In this document: one piece after another, positions 26,263-35,172 of the stretch
Numbering within the stretch: the first letter of the stretch is position 1
Layout: every line of letters starts with the position of its first letter
DNA from: Paenibacillus rubinfantis
GTDB taxonomy: Bacteria > Bacillota > Bacilli > Paenibacillales > Paenibacillaceae
Direction: 5' to 3'
Assembly (NCBI RefSeq): GCF_001486505.1
Contig: NZ_LN909066.1
Coordinates: 1,034,452-1,098,451, forward strand
DNA length: 64,000 bases
Translations under genes and position numbers: made by a program
Notes under the pieces: model-generated
Database searches by the model: none
The model's input: the letters and a program-made list of their open reading frames with translations, nothing else
Told to the model about the DNA's origin: nothing

Positions 26263-27162
26263 ATGGTGACGAACTTGAAAAAAATCGGATTTATCGGCCT
26301 CGGGACCATGGGCGCGCCGATGGCTTCAAACCTGCTGAAGGCAGGGTATCCCGTGACGGTGTTTAACCGGACCGCATCTAAAGCGGCGCCCCTTGCTGAG
26401 CAGGGAGCCGTAGTAGCACCTTCGCCGAAGGAAGCCGCCGCCGGGGCGGACGTTGTCATCACGATGGTCAGCAACGATGCATCCATCGTCGAAGTGTATG
26501 AAGGGGCCGAGGGTCTCCTAGCCGGAATCCGGCCCGGAACCACGGTGATCGACTGCTCGACGATCTCACCGGCACTCGTCAAACGGTTGGCAGCGCAGAT
26601 CGCCGACATTGGCGGCGCCTTCCTCGACGCTCCGGTTACCGGCAGCTCACCGGCCGCGATCGACGGCACGCTTGTCTTTATGGTGGGCGGCTCCACGGAC
26701 GCGCTGGCGCAGGTAATGGACCTGTTTGACACCATGGGCAAAAAGGTGCTGCACATGGGCGACAACGGCAGCGGCGCCGTTGCCAAGCTGGCCCACAACA
26801 CGATCGTGGGCATCAACAATTTGGCGTTGGCCGAAGGCTTTGCCATCGCCGCCAAATCGGGGCTGCCAGCCGATCGCTTCCTGGAGCTGGTGCAGCTTGG
26901 TTCTGCCGGCAGTAAAGCGGCCGAGCTCAAAGGACGCAAAATCATCGAGCACGATTTTACGAATCAATTCTCGCTGGCGTTGATGCTGAAGGATCTGAAG
27001 CTCGCGTCCGCGCTCACCGACGGTTCAAACATTCCGGCACCGATGCTGAGCCTGGCCAAAAGCCTGTTCCAAGCAGGCCAAACCCAAGGCTTTGGCGAGG
27101 AGGACCTCTCCTCGATCGTCAAAGTATATGAAGCCTGGATCGGCAAACAAATCGGCGAGTAA
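26263..27162 (+). CDS. NAD(P)-dependent oxidoreductase of the 3-hydroxyisobutyrate dehydrogenase family
   Basis: 299 residues. The Rossmann start GFIGLGTMGAPMA, the substrate-binding DAPVTGSSPAA segment and the catalytic lysine in AVAKLAHNT (Lys175) define the family, which also includes tartronate semialdehyde reductase and succinic semialdehyde reductases. The substrate is not identified. The ATG at 26263 sits directly on the GGAAG ribosome site, so the real start may be the TTG at 26275, giving MKKIGFIGLG. A strong terminator follows. Confidence 0.9.
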   Translation: MVTNLKKIGFIGLGTMGAPMASNLLKAGYPVTVFNRTASKAAPLAEQGAVVAPSPKEAAAGADVVITMVSNDASIVEVYEGAEGLLAGIRPGTTVIDCSTISPALVKRLAAQIADIGGAFLDAPVTGSSPAAIDGTLVFMVGGSTDALAQVMDLFDTMGKKVLHMGDNGSGAVAKLAHNTIVGINNLALAEGFAIAAKSGLPADRFLELVQLGSAGSKAAELKGRKIIEHDFTNQFSLALMLKDLKLASALTDGSNIPAPMLSLAKSLFQAGQTQGFGEEDLSSIVKVYEAWIGKQIGE

Positions 27163-27165
27163 CAT

Positions 27166-27212
27166 AAAGGCAGGTATCGCGATGGTTAAATTCGCTGATA
27201 CCTGCCTTTTTA
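27166..27212 (+). terminator. Intrinsic terminator after the dehydrogenase gene
   Basis: AAAGGCAGGTATC (27166-27178) pairs with GATACCTGCCTTT (27197-27209), followed by more T. On the minus strand it also ends in T-rich sequence and may serve the convergent ppnP gene. Confidence 0.9.
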
Positions 27213-27237
27213 CTTAGAGCCATAAGGCCGCAGAGGA

Positions 27238-27561
27238 TTAAGCTCCCGCCCCGTAAGAGCAGCAGTAATCGGTCACGCTGCGCACCTCCAGCTTGAAGGA
27301 AGACTTGGCAGGAACGGTGAACGTCCCGCGCCCGCTGATTTCCCGCCACAGCGTTTCGCCCGGAAGCAACACTTTCAGGTCTCCGGACAAGATGTCCATC
27401 ACTTCCAGCGAATCCGTGCCGAATTCGTATTCGCCGGGGAGCATGATCCCCAGCGTCAGTTTGCTTCCGTCCGGAAGCCAAACGGTCCGGCTCGTGACTT
27501 TGCCGTCAAAATAAATGTTGGCTTGCTTATCTACGGTTACATTTTGCAGTTGCTCTGTCAC
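27238..27561 (-). CDS. ppnP: Pyrimidine/purine nucleoside phosphorylase (PpnP/YaiE family)
   Basis: 107 residues from the GTG at 27561, preceded by GGGAGAAGGGG; a GTG seven codons upstream is possible. The small cupin-like family is recognised by NVTVDKQANIYFDGKVTSRT and PGEYEFGTDSLEVMDIL. Family members phosphorolyse nucleosides to base and ribose-1-phosphate. It lies between the dehydrogenase and the transketolase gene on the minus strand, 54 bases after tkt, and may be cotranscribed with it; ribose phosphate then links the two functionally, which is inference. Confidence 0.9.
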   Translation of the reverse strand: MTEQLQNVTVDKQANIYFDGKVTSRTVWLPDGSKLTLGIMLPGEYEFGTDSLEVMDILSGDLKVLLPGETLWREISGRGTFTVPAKSSFKLEVRSVTDYCCSYGAGA

Positions 27562-27615
27562 GTTCCCCTTCTCTCCCTTCACCTCCCATATTTAGGAGGT
27601 TTAAACTACCCTAAT

Positions 27616-29640
27616 TTATTTCAATTGAGCTTTCACGTGGCTCACTACGTTCTCAACGGTAAAGCCGTACTCTTCGATCACCTTGTCGCCAGGCGCGGAA
27701 GCCCCGAACTTGTCGATGGCGATGATCGAGCCTTTCTCGCCGACAAAACGTTCCCATCCGAACGGATGCGCCATTTCCACAGCAACGCGGGCTTTGACGT
27801 CCGGCAGGATCACGGAGTCTTTGTAAGCCTGATCCTGCTTATCAAACAGATCCCAGCTTGGCAAGCTGATCACGCGAACATGGATGCCTTCTTCAGCCAA
27901 AGCGGCTTGTGCTTTCACCGCGAGTTGGACTTCAGAGCCCGTGGCGATGATTTGCGCAACTGGTTTGCCGTCTTTCGCATCGGATACGACATAACCGCCG
28001 CGTTTAACACCTTCGCGAGCCGCTTCCGCCGTTTTCTCCAGGATCGGCAGATTTTGACGAGTCAGCACCAGCGCGACCGGATTCGATTTATTCTCTACCG
28101 CATAAGCCCATGCGGCCGAGGTTTCGTTGCCGTCCGCCGGACGGATGATCGTCAGACCTGGGATGATGCGCAGGGAAGCCAGCTGTTCGATCGGCTCATG
28201 CGTTGGGCCGTCTTCGCCAACCGCGATGCTGTCATGCGTCAGTACGTAGGTTACCGGCAGCTTCATGAGTGCGGACAAACGTACAGCCGGACGCAAGTAG
28301 TCGGTGAACACGAAGAACGTGCCGCCGAACACTTTCAGACCGCCGTGCAGCATGATGCCGTTCATGGCAGCAGCCATACCGAACTCACGAACGCCAAAGT
28401 ACAGGTTACGGCCGTCGCGGGTTTCCGGTGTATACATCGCCAGGTCGTTCAAATGCGTCATCGTCGAGCTTTCCAAGTCGGCGGAGCCGCCCAGCAGTTG
28501 CGGTACGTTTGGAGCCAGCCCGTTAAGCGCGTTACCGGAAGCTACGCGGGTAGATACCGCTTTGTCAGTTGCACTATACTTAGGCAGCTTCGCATCCCAA
28601 CCGGATGGCAGATCACCGGCAATCGCTTGCTCGAACTGTGCAGCCAGCTCCGGATATTGCGCTTTGTATTGCTTAAACGTTTCTTGCCAAGCTTGATAGG
28701 TAGCAATCCCGCGTTCTTTGACCTTGGCAAAATGCTCGCGCACTTCTTGCGGAACATAGAAATCCTCTTCATATACCCATTTGTAGTTCTCTTTGGTCAG
28801 CTTGGCTTCTTCAGCGCCCAGCGGGGAGCCGTGGGTACCGCCATGGCCGCCTTTGCCTTGTTTGTTCGGGCTGCCGTAACCGATCACCGTCTTCACTTCA
28901 ATCAGCGTTGGACGTTCGGTATCGCCTTTCGCTTCTTCCAGTGCTGCTTCGATCGCAGCCAGATCGTTGCCGTCTTCCACGCGGAGTGTTTGCCAGCCGT
29001 AAGCTTCGAAGCGTTGGCGTACGTTCTCCGAGAAGCTGAGGTTCAGCTTACCGTCCAGCGAGATGTCGTTAGAGTCGTAGAGGAAGATCAATTTGCCGAG
29101 CTTCAGATGACCGGCAAGGGAAGCCGCTTCACTAGCTACGCCTTCCATCAGGTCGCCGTCGCCGCAAATGCCGTACGTGTAGTGGTCGATCACTTTCAGA
29201 TCGCCTTTATTATAAGTCGCTGCCAGTTGGGTTTCTGCAAGCGCCATCCCTACGGCCATCGCCAAGCCTTGGCCCAGCGGACCCGTCGTGGCATCTACGC
29301 CGGCGGTGTGGCCGAACTCCGGATGACCCGGGGTTTTGCTGCCCCATTGGCGGAATTGTTTGATTTCTTCCATCGGGAGGTCATAACCGGACAAGTGCAG
29401 CAAGCTGTACAACAGCATGGAGCCGTGGCCGGCAGACAAGACGAAGCGGTCGCGGTTGATCCAGGTTGGTTCGTCCGGGTTATGGTTCATCGTTTTGGCG
29501 AACAGTTGATAACCCATTGGGGCGGACCCCATCGGCATCCCCGGGTGGCCGGATTTCGCTTTCTCGATCGCATCGATCGCCAGCGTACGAATGGTGGTGA
29601 TCGAAAGATTGTCGATCGTATTGTTGTCTGTAAGTGGCAT
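27616..29640 (-). CDS. tkt: Transketolase
   Basis: 674 residues from the ATG at 29640 with an AAGGAGGAAAC site. Transketolase features include KSGHPGMPMGSAPMGYQLF, the thiamine diphosphate motif starting at GDGDLMEG and ending in the YDSNDIS segment, and the pyrimidine-binding and C-terminal domains. The enzyme moves two-carbon units between sugar phosphates in the pentose phosphate pathway. The codons are strongly biased, as in a highly expressed gene, and the long antisense frame across it is a by-product of this bias. Confidence 0.97.
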   Translation of the reverse strand: MPLTDNNTIDNLSITTIRTLAIDAIEKAKSGHPGMPMGSAPMGYQLFAKTMNHNPDEPTWINRDRFVLSAGHGSMLLYSLLHLSGYDLPMEEIKQFRQWGSKTPGHPEFGHTAGVDATTGPLGQGLAMAVGMALAETQLAATYNKGDLKVIDHYTYGICGDGDLMEGVASEAASLAGHLKLGKLIFLYDSNDISLDGKLNLSFSENVRQRFEAYGWQTLRVEDGNDLAAIEAALEEAKGDTERPTLIEVKTVIGYGSPNKQGKGGHGGTHGSPLGAEEAKLTKENYKWVYEEDFYVPQEVREHFAKVKERGIATYQAWQETFKQYKAQYPELAAQFEQAIAGDLPSGWDAKLPKYSATDKAVSTRVASGNALNGLAPNVPQLLGGSADLESSTMTHLNDLAMYTPETRDGRNLYFGVREFGMAAAMNGIMLHGGLKVFGGTFFVFTDYLRPAVRLSALMKLPVTYVLTHDSIAVGEDGPTHEPIEQLASLRIIPGLTIIRPADGNETSAAWAYAVENKSNPVALVLTRQNLPILEKTAEAAREGVKRGGYVVSDAKDGKPVAQIIATGSEVQLAVKAQAALAEEGIHVRVISLPSWDLFDKQDQAYKDSVILPDVKARVAVEMAHPFGWERFVGEKGSIIAIDKFGASAPGDKVIEEYGFTVENVVSHVKAQLK

Positions 29641-29743
29641 TCGTGTTTCCTCCTTAATTATGAAAAGATCATTGAAACCCATGAAACTTTAACGCTCCGA
29701 TTACAAAACAATCATTTTGAAAAAATCATTTTGACTTTATCTA

Positions 29744-29772
29744 TTGTAGCACTTCCTACTTCCCTTTTCCAT
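29744..29772 (-). promoter_or_regulatory. Possible tkt promoter
   Basis: On the minus strand, TGGAAA (29767-29772) and TACAAT (29744-29749) are 17 bases apart. The leader of about 100 bases holds a direct repeat of AATCATTTTGA. Confidence 0.5.
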
Positions 29773-29852
29773 ACCCTTATTCCATTATTCCCAACCCTTC
29801 CCCTGCAAATGAGCTATTTTTAAGTTGATTCTGATTGATCTTCAAAAAGCTC

Positions 29853-29881
29853 TTGATTATCAGGAACATATGTTCTATACT
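29853..29881 (+). promoter_or_regulatory. Promoter of the RidA-family gene with LexA box in the spacer
   Basis: TTGATT (29853-29858) and TATACT (29876-29881) are 17 bases apart. The spacer ends with GAACATATGTTC (29864-29875), a perfect 12-base palindrome with the LexA core GAAC-N4-GTTC. The geometry is the same as at the radical SAM operon. The outer bases of the 14-base consensus (C and C) are G and T here. Confidence 0.82.
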
Positions 29882-29938
29882 ATGTGAAAACATTCACCCA
29901 TGATATGACAGGAAATTACGAAAAGGAGCTGTGAGAAG

Positions 29939-30286
29939 ATGATCACCCGTATTCCTACTCCATTTAGTTACTCCTCCGCCGTTTCAGCCGGTGACTATGT
30001 ATTCCTTGGGCTGCACCGAGGGTTCGGCGACGACTTTACCGCGCAAATCCACGGTACTTTGCAAGGAATCCAGGATACCTTAACGAAATGCGGATGCTCG
30101 CTGGAACAATTGGTGAAAGTGAATGTGTATCTCAAGCATATTCAGGACCTGCCCGAGATGGAAAAGGTATTTTTCGAATATTTCGAGCAAAACCAATGTC
30201 CCGCCCGCATGACCACCACCACGGAGTTTTTTGATAAGGACTGCCTGCTGATGATCGACGGCATCGCTTATCGCGGAGCGGAATAA
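29939..30286 (+). CDS. RidA family protein
   Basis: 115 residues with the RidA/YjgF fold signature: SYSSAVSAGDYVFL, a conserved RidA-type middle (LVKVNVYLKHIQDLPEMEKVFFEYF) and the arginine in CPARMTTT (Arg90), which binds the substrate carboxylate in deaminating members. The usual glutamate of the last motif is Asp107 here (LLMIDGIAY), so imine deaminase activity is possible but not certain. The ATG has an AGGAG site. The gene is alone, bounded by its own promoter with a LexA box and by a terminator, which suggests SOS control. Confidence 0.9.
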   Translation: MITRIPTPFSYSSAVSAGDYVFLGLHRGFGDDFTAQIHGTLQGIQDTLTKCGCSLEQLVKVNVYLKHIQDLPEMEKVFFEYFEQNQCPARMTTTTEFFDKDCLLMIDGIAYRGAE

Positions 30287-30291
30287 ATCGC

Positions 30292-30336
30292 AAAAACCGG
30301 CACCATGACGAGTTGTCTGGGATGCCGGTTTTTCTT
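30292..30336 (+). terminator. Intrinsic terminator after the RidA gene
   Basis: AAAAACCGGCA (30292-30302) pairs with TGCCGGTTTTT (30323-30333), then CTTTG. It may act on both strands because purU ends nearby. Confidence 0.9.
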
Positions 30337-30362
30337 TGTTCTAATATAATCTGCACGACCGG

Positions 30363-31262
30363 TTAGTTAAAAACAACCGTTTTGTTTTGATGCACCAAAA
30401 TCCGATCCTCGATATGCCATTTCACGGCCCGGGCCAGCACGACCCGCTCGATGGTCCGTCCAATGCGCTTCAGCTCATTTACATCGTCGCGATGGCTGAC
30501 GCGCTGCACGTCCTGCTCAATGATCGGCCCGCCGTCCAGTTCCTCAGTCACGTAATGCGCGGTAGCGCCGATGATCTTGACCCCGCGGTTATACGCTTGG
30601 GCATACGGCTTGCCTCCCACAAACGCCGGCAGGAACGAGTGGTGAATGTTCATCAATCGGTTACGGTACGGCTCGATCAACGCTGGGGAGACGATTTGCA
30701 TATATCTCGCCAGCACGATCAAATCGACGTTGTCGCCGACGATCTCCAGTTGTTTTTGCTCGGCTTCGCGTTTCGTCTCCGGCGTGACCGGAATGTGGTG
30801 GTACGGAATCCCAAACGATTCGACGTACTCCTTCATGTCGGGATGATTGCTAACGACCATGGAAATTTCGGCGTCCAGGTCGCCGGCTTGCCATTGCCAT
30901 AGCAGCTCGACCAGGCAGTGGTCCTCCTTGGACACGAAGATCGCGAGCTTCTTCTTGCGGCTTAGCTGATAGAGGTTCCACTCCATCCGGAACTGTGAGG
31001 CGATCGCTTCGAAATCGCTTCTTAAGGCCGCGATTCGCCCGTCCAATCCCTCCAGATCAAATTCGATCCGCATAAAAAACATGCCGCCCTCCGGGTCCAT
31101 CGTATATTGGTCTGATTGTACGATATTCGCCCCATGCTCGTGCAGGAAGCGGGATACCGCGGCAACGATCCCCGGCCCGTCCGGGCAGGAGATCAGCATG
31201 CGCGCGCGGTTGCTCTCATAAGGTTTGACGGGTTGTCCTCCCGTTTTGATATGCGTATCCAT
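30363..31262 (-). CDS. purU: Formyltetrahydrofolate deformylase
   Basis: 299 residues from the ATG at 31262 (AAGGGGAATGG site). An N-terminal ACT domain (ISCPDGPGIVAAVSRFL) is followed by a formyltransferase-like domain with the conserved residues seen in MNIHHSFLPAF and GATAHYVTEELDGGPII. The enzyme hydrolyses 10-formyl-THF to THF and formate, supplying formate for PurT-type purine synthesis or balancing one-carbon pools. It lies 35 bases after the endonuclease IV gene and may be cotranscribed. Confidence 0.96.
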   Translation of the reverse strand: MDTHIKTGGQPVKPYESNRARMLISCPDGPGIVAAVSRFLHEHGANIVQSDQYTMDPEGGMFFMRIEFDLEGLDGRIAALRSDFEAIASQFRMEWNLYQLSRKKKLAIFVSKEDHCLVELLWQWQAGDLDAEISMVVSNHPDMKEYVESFGIPYHHIPVTPETKREAEQKQLEIVGDNVDLIVLARYMQIVSPALIEPYRNRLMNIHHSFLPAFVGGKPYAQAYNRGVKIIGATAHYVTEELDGGPIIEQDVQRVSHRDDVNELKRIGRTIERVVLARAVKWHIEDRILVHQNKTVVFN

Positions 31263-31297
31263 AGTTCGTCCATTCCCCTTGCACAATGTTGTCTTCG

Positions 31298-32413
31298 TTA
31301 TTTTCCTGCGCCGGCGAACCAGGCTACCAGGCGTTGATTGACTTGCTCTTCCGTCAGCTCTGGGAACAAGCCAGCTTCTATCGCGAGATCATACAAACGT
31401 TCCATCGGCTCGCGTGGGTCGGCCTTTTTGGCTTTTGCGTCATTCTTGAGCAGCGTCCACGTATCCAGTACGAAAGACCGGGCGTGGATCTCTTGTTTGT
31501 GGAAAAAGTCAGCCAAGCGCTCCACGTCATTCAGGAACGCTTCGCCAAACCGCTCGCCTACGTTCCCGCGCAGCAGCGCGATTTCGATTTCGTACATTGG
31601 GCGTTGGGTTTTCGCATCCTTCCCGACCCAAGGCGTCTCCAGAATAAACGGCCGGCCCTGCAGCGCCTCGTGATGGACCACGCGGTTGATCGCATCGAAA
31701 CCGATCCAACCGGAGCCGATCGGCGTATGGCGGTCTTTGGCCGCGCCTACCGGGTTTTTGCTATCATTGATATGCACGACTTCAATCCGCTTTAATCCGA
31801 TCGTGTCATCGAATTTGTTCAGAACGCCGTCCAGGTCATTCACGATATCATACCCGGCATCATGGATGTGACAGGTATCCATACAGATGGTTAACCGCTC
31901 GTTGTGTTGGACTTTATCGATAATTTGCGCGATTTCCTCGAAGCTGCGGCCGATCTCCGTCCCTTTGCCGGCCATCGTTTCCAGCGCGATGCACACGTCG
32001 GTTTCACTCGTTCCGTTCAGCACCTCGTTCAGCCCTTCCGCAATGCGGTTCACCCCGTATTCGGCGTCCTTGTCCGTAAAAGCGCCGGGATGAAGCACGA
32101 TATTACGTACGCCAAGCGCATGGGTGCGGCGGATTTCCTCCTGCAGGAAATCAACGGCCAACTGGTAAGTGTTGGATTTGTAAGAACCCAGATTAATAAT
32201 GTAAGGCGCGTGGACGACGATTTCGCCGATACCGGCTTGTTCCATCGCCGCTTTGCCTTCTTCAATATTCATCGATTCAATCGGTTTACGCCGCGTATTT
32301 TGCGGCGCCCCGGTGTATATCATGAAAGAGCTGGAGCCGTAGGTTACCGCCTCAGCCGTTGCGCTGGGCAGGCCCTTGTCCGAGAACGATACATGGGAAC
32401 CAATTTTCAGCAA
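31298..32413 (-). CDS. nfo: Deoxyribonuclease IV (AP endonuclease) with C-terminal extension
   Basis: 371 residues, start TTG at 32413 with an AAGGGGGAAAA ribosome site. The TIM-barrel core carries the zinc ligands in motifs such as VVHAPYIINLGS, NIVLHPGAF, IALETMAGKG, CMDTCHIHDAGYD, VVHINDSKNP and ILETPW. It cleaves abasic sites in base excision repair. Usual members have about 280-300 residues; here about 85 additional charged residues follow the core (from about residue 285), for which I recognise no domain. No LexA box is seen upstream. Confidence 0.95.
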   Translation of the reverse strand: MLKIGSHVSFSDKGLPSATAEAVTYGSSSFMIYTGAPQNTRRKPIESMNIEEGKAAMEQAGIGEIVVHAPYIINLGSYKSNTYQLAVDFLQEEIRRTHALGVRNIVLHPGAFTDKDAEYGVNRIAEGLNEVLNGTSETDVCIALETMAGKGTEIGRSFEEIAQIIDKVQHNERLTICMDTCHIHDAGYDIVNDLDGVLNKFDDTIGLKRIEVVHINDSKNPVGAAKDRHTPIGSGWIGFDAINRVVHHEALQGRPFILETPWVGKDAKTQRPMYEIEIALLRGNVGERFGEAFLNDVERLADFFHKQEIHARSFVLDTWTLLKNDAKAKKADPREPMERLYDLAIEAGLFPELTEEQVNQRLVAWFAGAGK

Positions 32414-32470
32414 GGTGTTTTCCCCCTTTTGGACATTAAATCGCTAAACAAACCTATTTTAGCTTGAATG

Positions 32471-32499
32471 CTGAAATAAATAAAGAAATAAGGTATAAT
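32471..32499 (+). promoter_or_regulatory. Possible promoter of the DUF2621 gene
   Basis: CTGAAA (32471-32476) and TATAAT (32494-32499) are 17 bases apart. A weaker divergent TAAAAT box for nfo lies at 32456-32461. Confidence 0.5.
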
Positions 32500-32595
32500 T
32501 TTAGCAGATTATCTCAGTTTTGAAAGATTCAATTTCTACTATCATAATATCCGAATTTTTAGCGAAAAGCGAAATCCGTTCCGAGGTGATATCTT

Positions 32596-33063
32596 GTGCT
32601 GCAAACTACCGTTTACATATTAACCGCCCAAGGACCCAATCGCTGGTTTATGAACAGCATTGCGTTCTGGGGTTTTGTGCTGCTCGGCATGATGGCGATT
32701 GGCGGCTTCTTTATGTTCCGCAAATTTTTGAAGGTGCTCCCGAAGGCGGACGGCATGTCGAAGCTGGACTGGCAGAACCATTGGGTCGAGCAAAGCCGCC
32801 ATCTCTGGACGGACGAAGCCAAGGCGTTCCTCGACCGATTGGTCGAACCCGTGCCAGGGCCGTTCCGGGATATCGCCAAGCATTCGATCGCCGCGGAGAT
32901 CGGCAAAATCGCGCTGCAGGAGAAAGCTGCCGAGGTCACACAGGAGCACTGCATCCGAGGTTATATCGTAGCTACGCCAAAGCGCGACAACAAGTTCCTC
33001 GTCAAATTTTTGGAGAAAAATCAGATCGATTATCGGCCTTACCGGCATTTGATGAATAAATAA
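32596..33063 (+). CDS. DUF2621-like membrane protein
   Basis: 155 residues, GTG start at 32596 with a GAGGTGA site. One transmembrane helix at about 20-42 (SIAFWGFVLLGMMAIGGFFM) follows a short N-terminus, and the rest is a soluble basic domain (WTDEAKAFLDRLVEPVPGPF, HCIRGYIVATPKRD). It resembles a small conserved Bacillales family of unknown function (DUF2621). Flanked by its own promoter and terminator. Confidence 0.7.
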   Translation: MLQTTVYILTAQGPNRWFMNSIAFWGFVLLGMMAIGGFFMFRKFLKVLPKADGMSKLDWQNHWVEQSRHLWTDEAKAFLDRLVEPVPGPFRDIAKHSIAAEIGKIALQEKAAEVTQEHCIRGYIVATPKRDNKFLVKFLEKNQIDYRPYRHLMNK

Positions 33064-33077
33064 TTTGCGCGAAAATG

Positions 33078-33118
33078 ACATCCGGCTCCTGTCTTGCACT
33101 CGGCAGCCGGATGTTTTG
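33078..33118 (+). terminator. Intrinsic terminator after the DUF2621 gene
   Basis: ACATCCGGCT (33078-33087) pairs with AGCCGGATGT (33105-33114), followed by a short T-run TTT. Confidence 0.75.
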
Positions 33119-33139
33119 CGTAAAGGAGGTTCGTAAAGC

Positions 33140-34066
33140 ATGAAAACAGCGATCTTCGGGGGATCGGGGTTTATTGGCCGCGCGTTGGCGGAGTATTGGT
33201 TAAGCCAAGGGCATGGGGTGTTGATCGTCACGCGGAGTGATGGCGGGGGGCCCCGTTGGCTGCGGGAGACTACCGCTTCCGAGGCTTTGCTTACCACCGT
33301 CACTTGGGCGGAGATTGAACAGAGCCCGTCGCGGCTGGAGGGCGTGTCGGTCGTCGTAAATCTGGCCGGAGCTTCGCTGAATCAGCGGTGGTCGAGGCAG
33401 GCCAAGCAACGGATTCTGGAATCCCGGCTTGAGTCGACCCGGGCCGTTGCCCGCGCCGTTGAGCGGATGAACCGGAAGCCTGAAGTCGTCTTGCAGGGCT
33501 CTGCGGTTGGCATCTATGGAACCTCGTTGACGGATACATTTGACGAACGCTCGGCGGTACCGTCGCCTCCTTCCGATTTCCTCGCCGAGGTGACATCGGC
33601 CTGGGAGGAGACCGCGGAGCGGGAATTCCATGACGTTCGCCTAGTCAAGCTGCGTACCGGGGTTGTGCTGGGGCGCAGCGGAGGCGCTTATCCGTTGATG
33701 CGCCTGCCCTATCTCCTAGGCATTGGCGGCAACCTCGGCAGCGGTAAGCAAGGGGTCCCGTGGATTCATCTCCGGGATATGGTGAAGCTGATCGATTATT
33801 GTGCCGCTCATCCGAATATTCATGGCCCGGTAAACGCGGTAAGTCCGGAGCCGGTGACGAACCGGGAATTCGGCTATACCGTCTGCCGTGTGCATCGTCG
33901 TCCCTTCTGGCTGCCACTGCCGGCATCAGTGCTTCGAACCGCATTGGGCGAGATGTCGCTGCTGCTGCTCGAGGGACAGAAGGTAATCCCCTATGCTGCG
34001 TTGGAGGCAGGATTTACTTTCACCTTTCCCGATTTGAAATCGGCTGTTGCTGATTTGAAATCATAA
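33140..34066 (+). CDS. TIGR01777-type NAD-dependent epimerase/SDR family protein
   Basis: 308 residues. The nucleotide-binding start TAIFGGSGFIGRALAEYW, the segment VVNLAGASLNQRWS and GSAVGIYGTS, then PWIHLRDMV, and a C-terminal DUF1731-like part (RTALGEMSLLLLEGQKV) match the YfcH/YfhF family. The start has an AAAGGAGG site. These proteins are related to sugar-nucleotide epimerases; cellular role unknown. Confidence 0.9.
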   Translation: MKTAIFGGSGFIGRALAEYWLSQGHGVLIVTRSDGGGPRWLRETTASEALLTTVTWAEIEQSPSRLEGVSVVVNLAGASLNQRWSRQAKQRILESRLESTRAVARAVERMNRKPEVVLQGSAVGIYGTSLTDTFDERSAVPSPPSDFLAEVTSAWEETAEREFHDVRLVKLRTGVVLGRSGGAYPLMRLPYLLGIGGNLGSGKQGVPWIHLRDMVKLIDYCAAHPNIHGPVNAVSPEPVTNREFGYTVCRVHRRPFWLPLPASVLRTALGEMSLLLLEGQKVIPYAALEAGFTFTFPDLKSAVADLKS

Positions 34067-34074
34067 ATGCGCAA

Positions 34075-34119
34075 AACAACGGCCCGGAGACTGGGAATCC
34101 AGTTCTCCGGGCCGTTGTT
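34075..34119. terminator. Bidirectional terminator between convergent genes
   Basis: AACAACGGCCCGGAGA (34075-34090) pairs with TCTCCGGGCCGTTGTT (34104-34119), with CTGG/CCAG inside. T-rich tails exist on both sides, serving the epimerase gene and the FecCD operon. Confidence 0.9.
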
Positions 34120-34137
34120 CCGCCTATCGTCAGAAAC

Positions 34138-35172
34138 TTATATCCGGGATTTCGTCAACAAATACAGGAAATACGGCGCACCGATGATCGCTACGACGAT
34201 CCCGGTTGGGATTTCCGCCGGCTGCAACACCCAGCGGCCCAGTGTGTCGCCCAAGATGACGAGCAACCCCCCGGCCAACGCGGAGGCCGGGAGCAAATAC
34301 TCATGCTTGGGCCCAACCAAGCGGCGGGCCAAATGCGGCGCGATCAGCCCGACGAAGGAGATGCCGCCGCCCACCGCAACGCAGGAGCCGGTTAAGCCAA
34401 CCGCGGCGGCCAGCAGTCCCAGACGGGAGCGTTCCAACGGGGTGCCAAGGCCAGTGGCGGTTTGATCGCCAAGGTTAAGCACATTAAGCGCACGGGCCTT
34501 CAGGAACACGTACGGCAGCAGCACGATCAGCCATGGCAACAGCGCCAGCACATACTTCCACGAGGTGCCCCAGATACTGCCGACCAGCCAGATCTGCAGC
34601 ATCTGGAAGTTCTCCGGACGCAGCCGCAGCTGGAGTACAATCATCGCCGCATTAATGCCGGCGGCTACTGCAATGCCGACCAACACCATCCGAATCGGGA
34701 GCAATCCGTAATTTCGCTTAAAGGAAAGCACGTAAATCAAGGTTGCTGCGCCGGCCGCGCCAAGCAGTGCCAAGACCGGCATCAGATAGACGGGCGCACT
34801 GGCTGTGGTCGGATAGAAGGAAATAAACAGCGTTACCGCCAAACCGGCTCCGGCATTAATGCCGAGCACGCCGGGGTCAGCCAGCGGATTACGCGAAATC
34901 CCTTGAAAAATACAGCCGGCCACCGCCATCCCCATCCCGATGAGGACGGAGATCACGATACGCGGCAGGCGAAATTCATAGAGAATTAGCTCTTGTTTGT
35001 CCGTCCCGAAGCCGATCAACGTCTTAAACACGTCAAGCGGCGACAGCCGGATATATCCCGTATTCATGCTAAAGATGAATACCGCAAGAATCAGCAGCGC
35101 AAACACGGTCATCACGATATACGCTTTGCGGGCCTTTTGCCGCATATGCAGAGGAGCTTCGATCCGGTTCAT
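34138..35172 (-). CDS. FecCD-type iron ABC transporter permease
   Basis: 344 residues with about nine to ten membrane helices and the FecCD signatures RLPRIVISVLIGMGMAVAGC and GISRNPLADPGVLGINAGAG, plus ISFVGLIAPHLARRLVGPKH near residue 290. It overlaps the previous permease gene by four bases. Together they form a heterodimeric channel for iron-siderophore uptake. No ATPase or binding protein gene is next to them. Confidence 0.94.
   Translation of the reverse strand: MNRIEAPLHMRQKARKAYIVMTVFALLILAVFIFSMNTGYIRLSPLDVFKTLIGFGTDKQELILYEFRLPRIVISVLIGMGMAVAGCIFQGISRNPLADPGVLGINAGAGLAVTLFISFYPTTASAPVYLMPVLALLGAAGAATLIYVLSFKRNYGLLPIRMVLVGIAVAAGINAAMIVLQLRLRPENFQMLQIWLVGSIWGTSWKYVLALLPWLIVLLPYVFLKARALNVLNLGDQTATGLGTPLERSRLGLLAAAVGLTGSCVAVGGGISFVGLIAPHLARRLVGPKHEYLLPASALAGGLLVILGDTLGRWVLQPAEIPTGIVVAIIGAPYFLYLLTKSRI

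Noticed and set aside
27523..29823. A 766-residue plus-strand frame across the transketolase gene
   Set aside because: Antisense to tkt and ppnP, without family similarity; strong third-position GC bias of tkt removes stops on the other strand. The same applies to long antisense frames at 6485-7771, 1475-2437 and 24611-25789.
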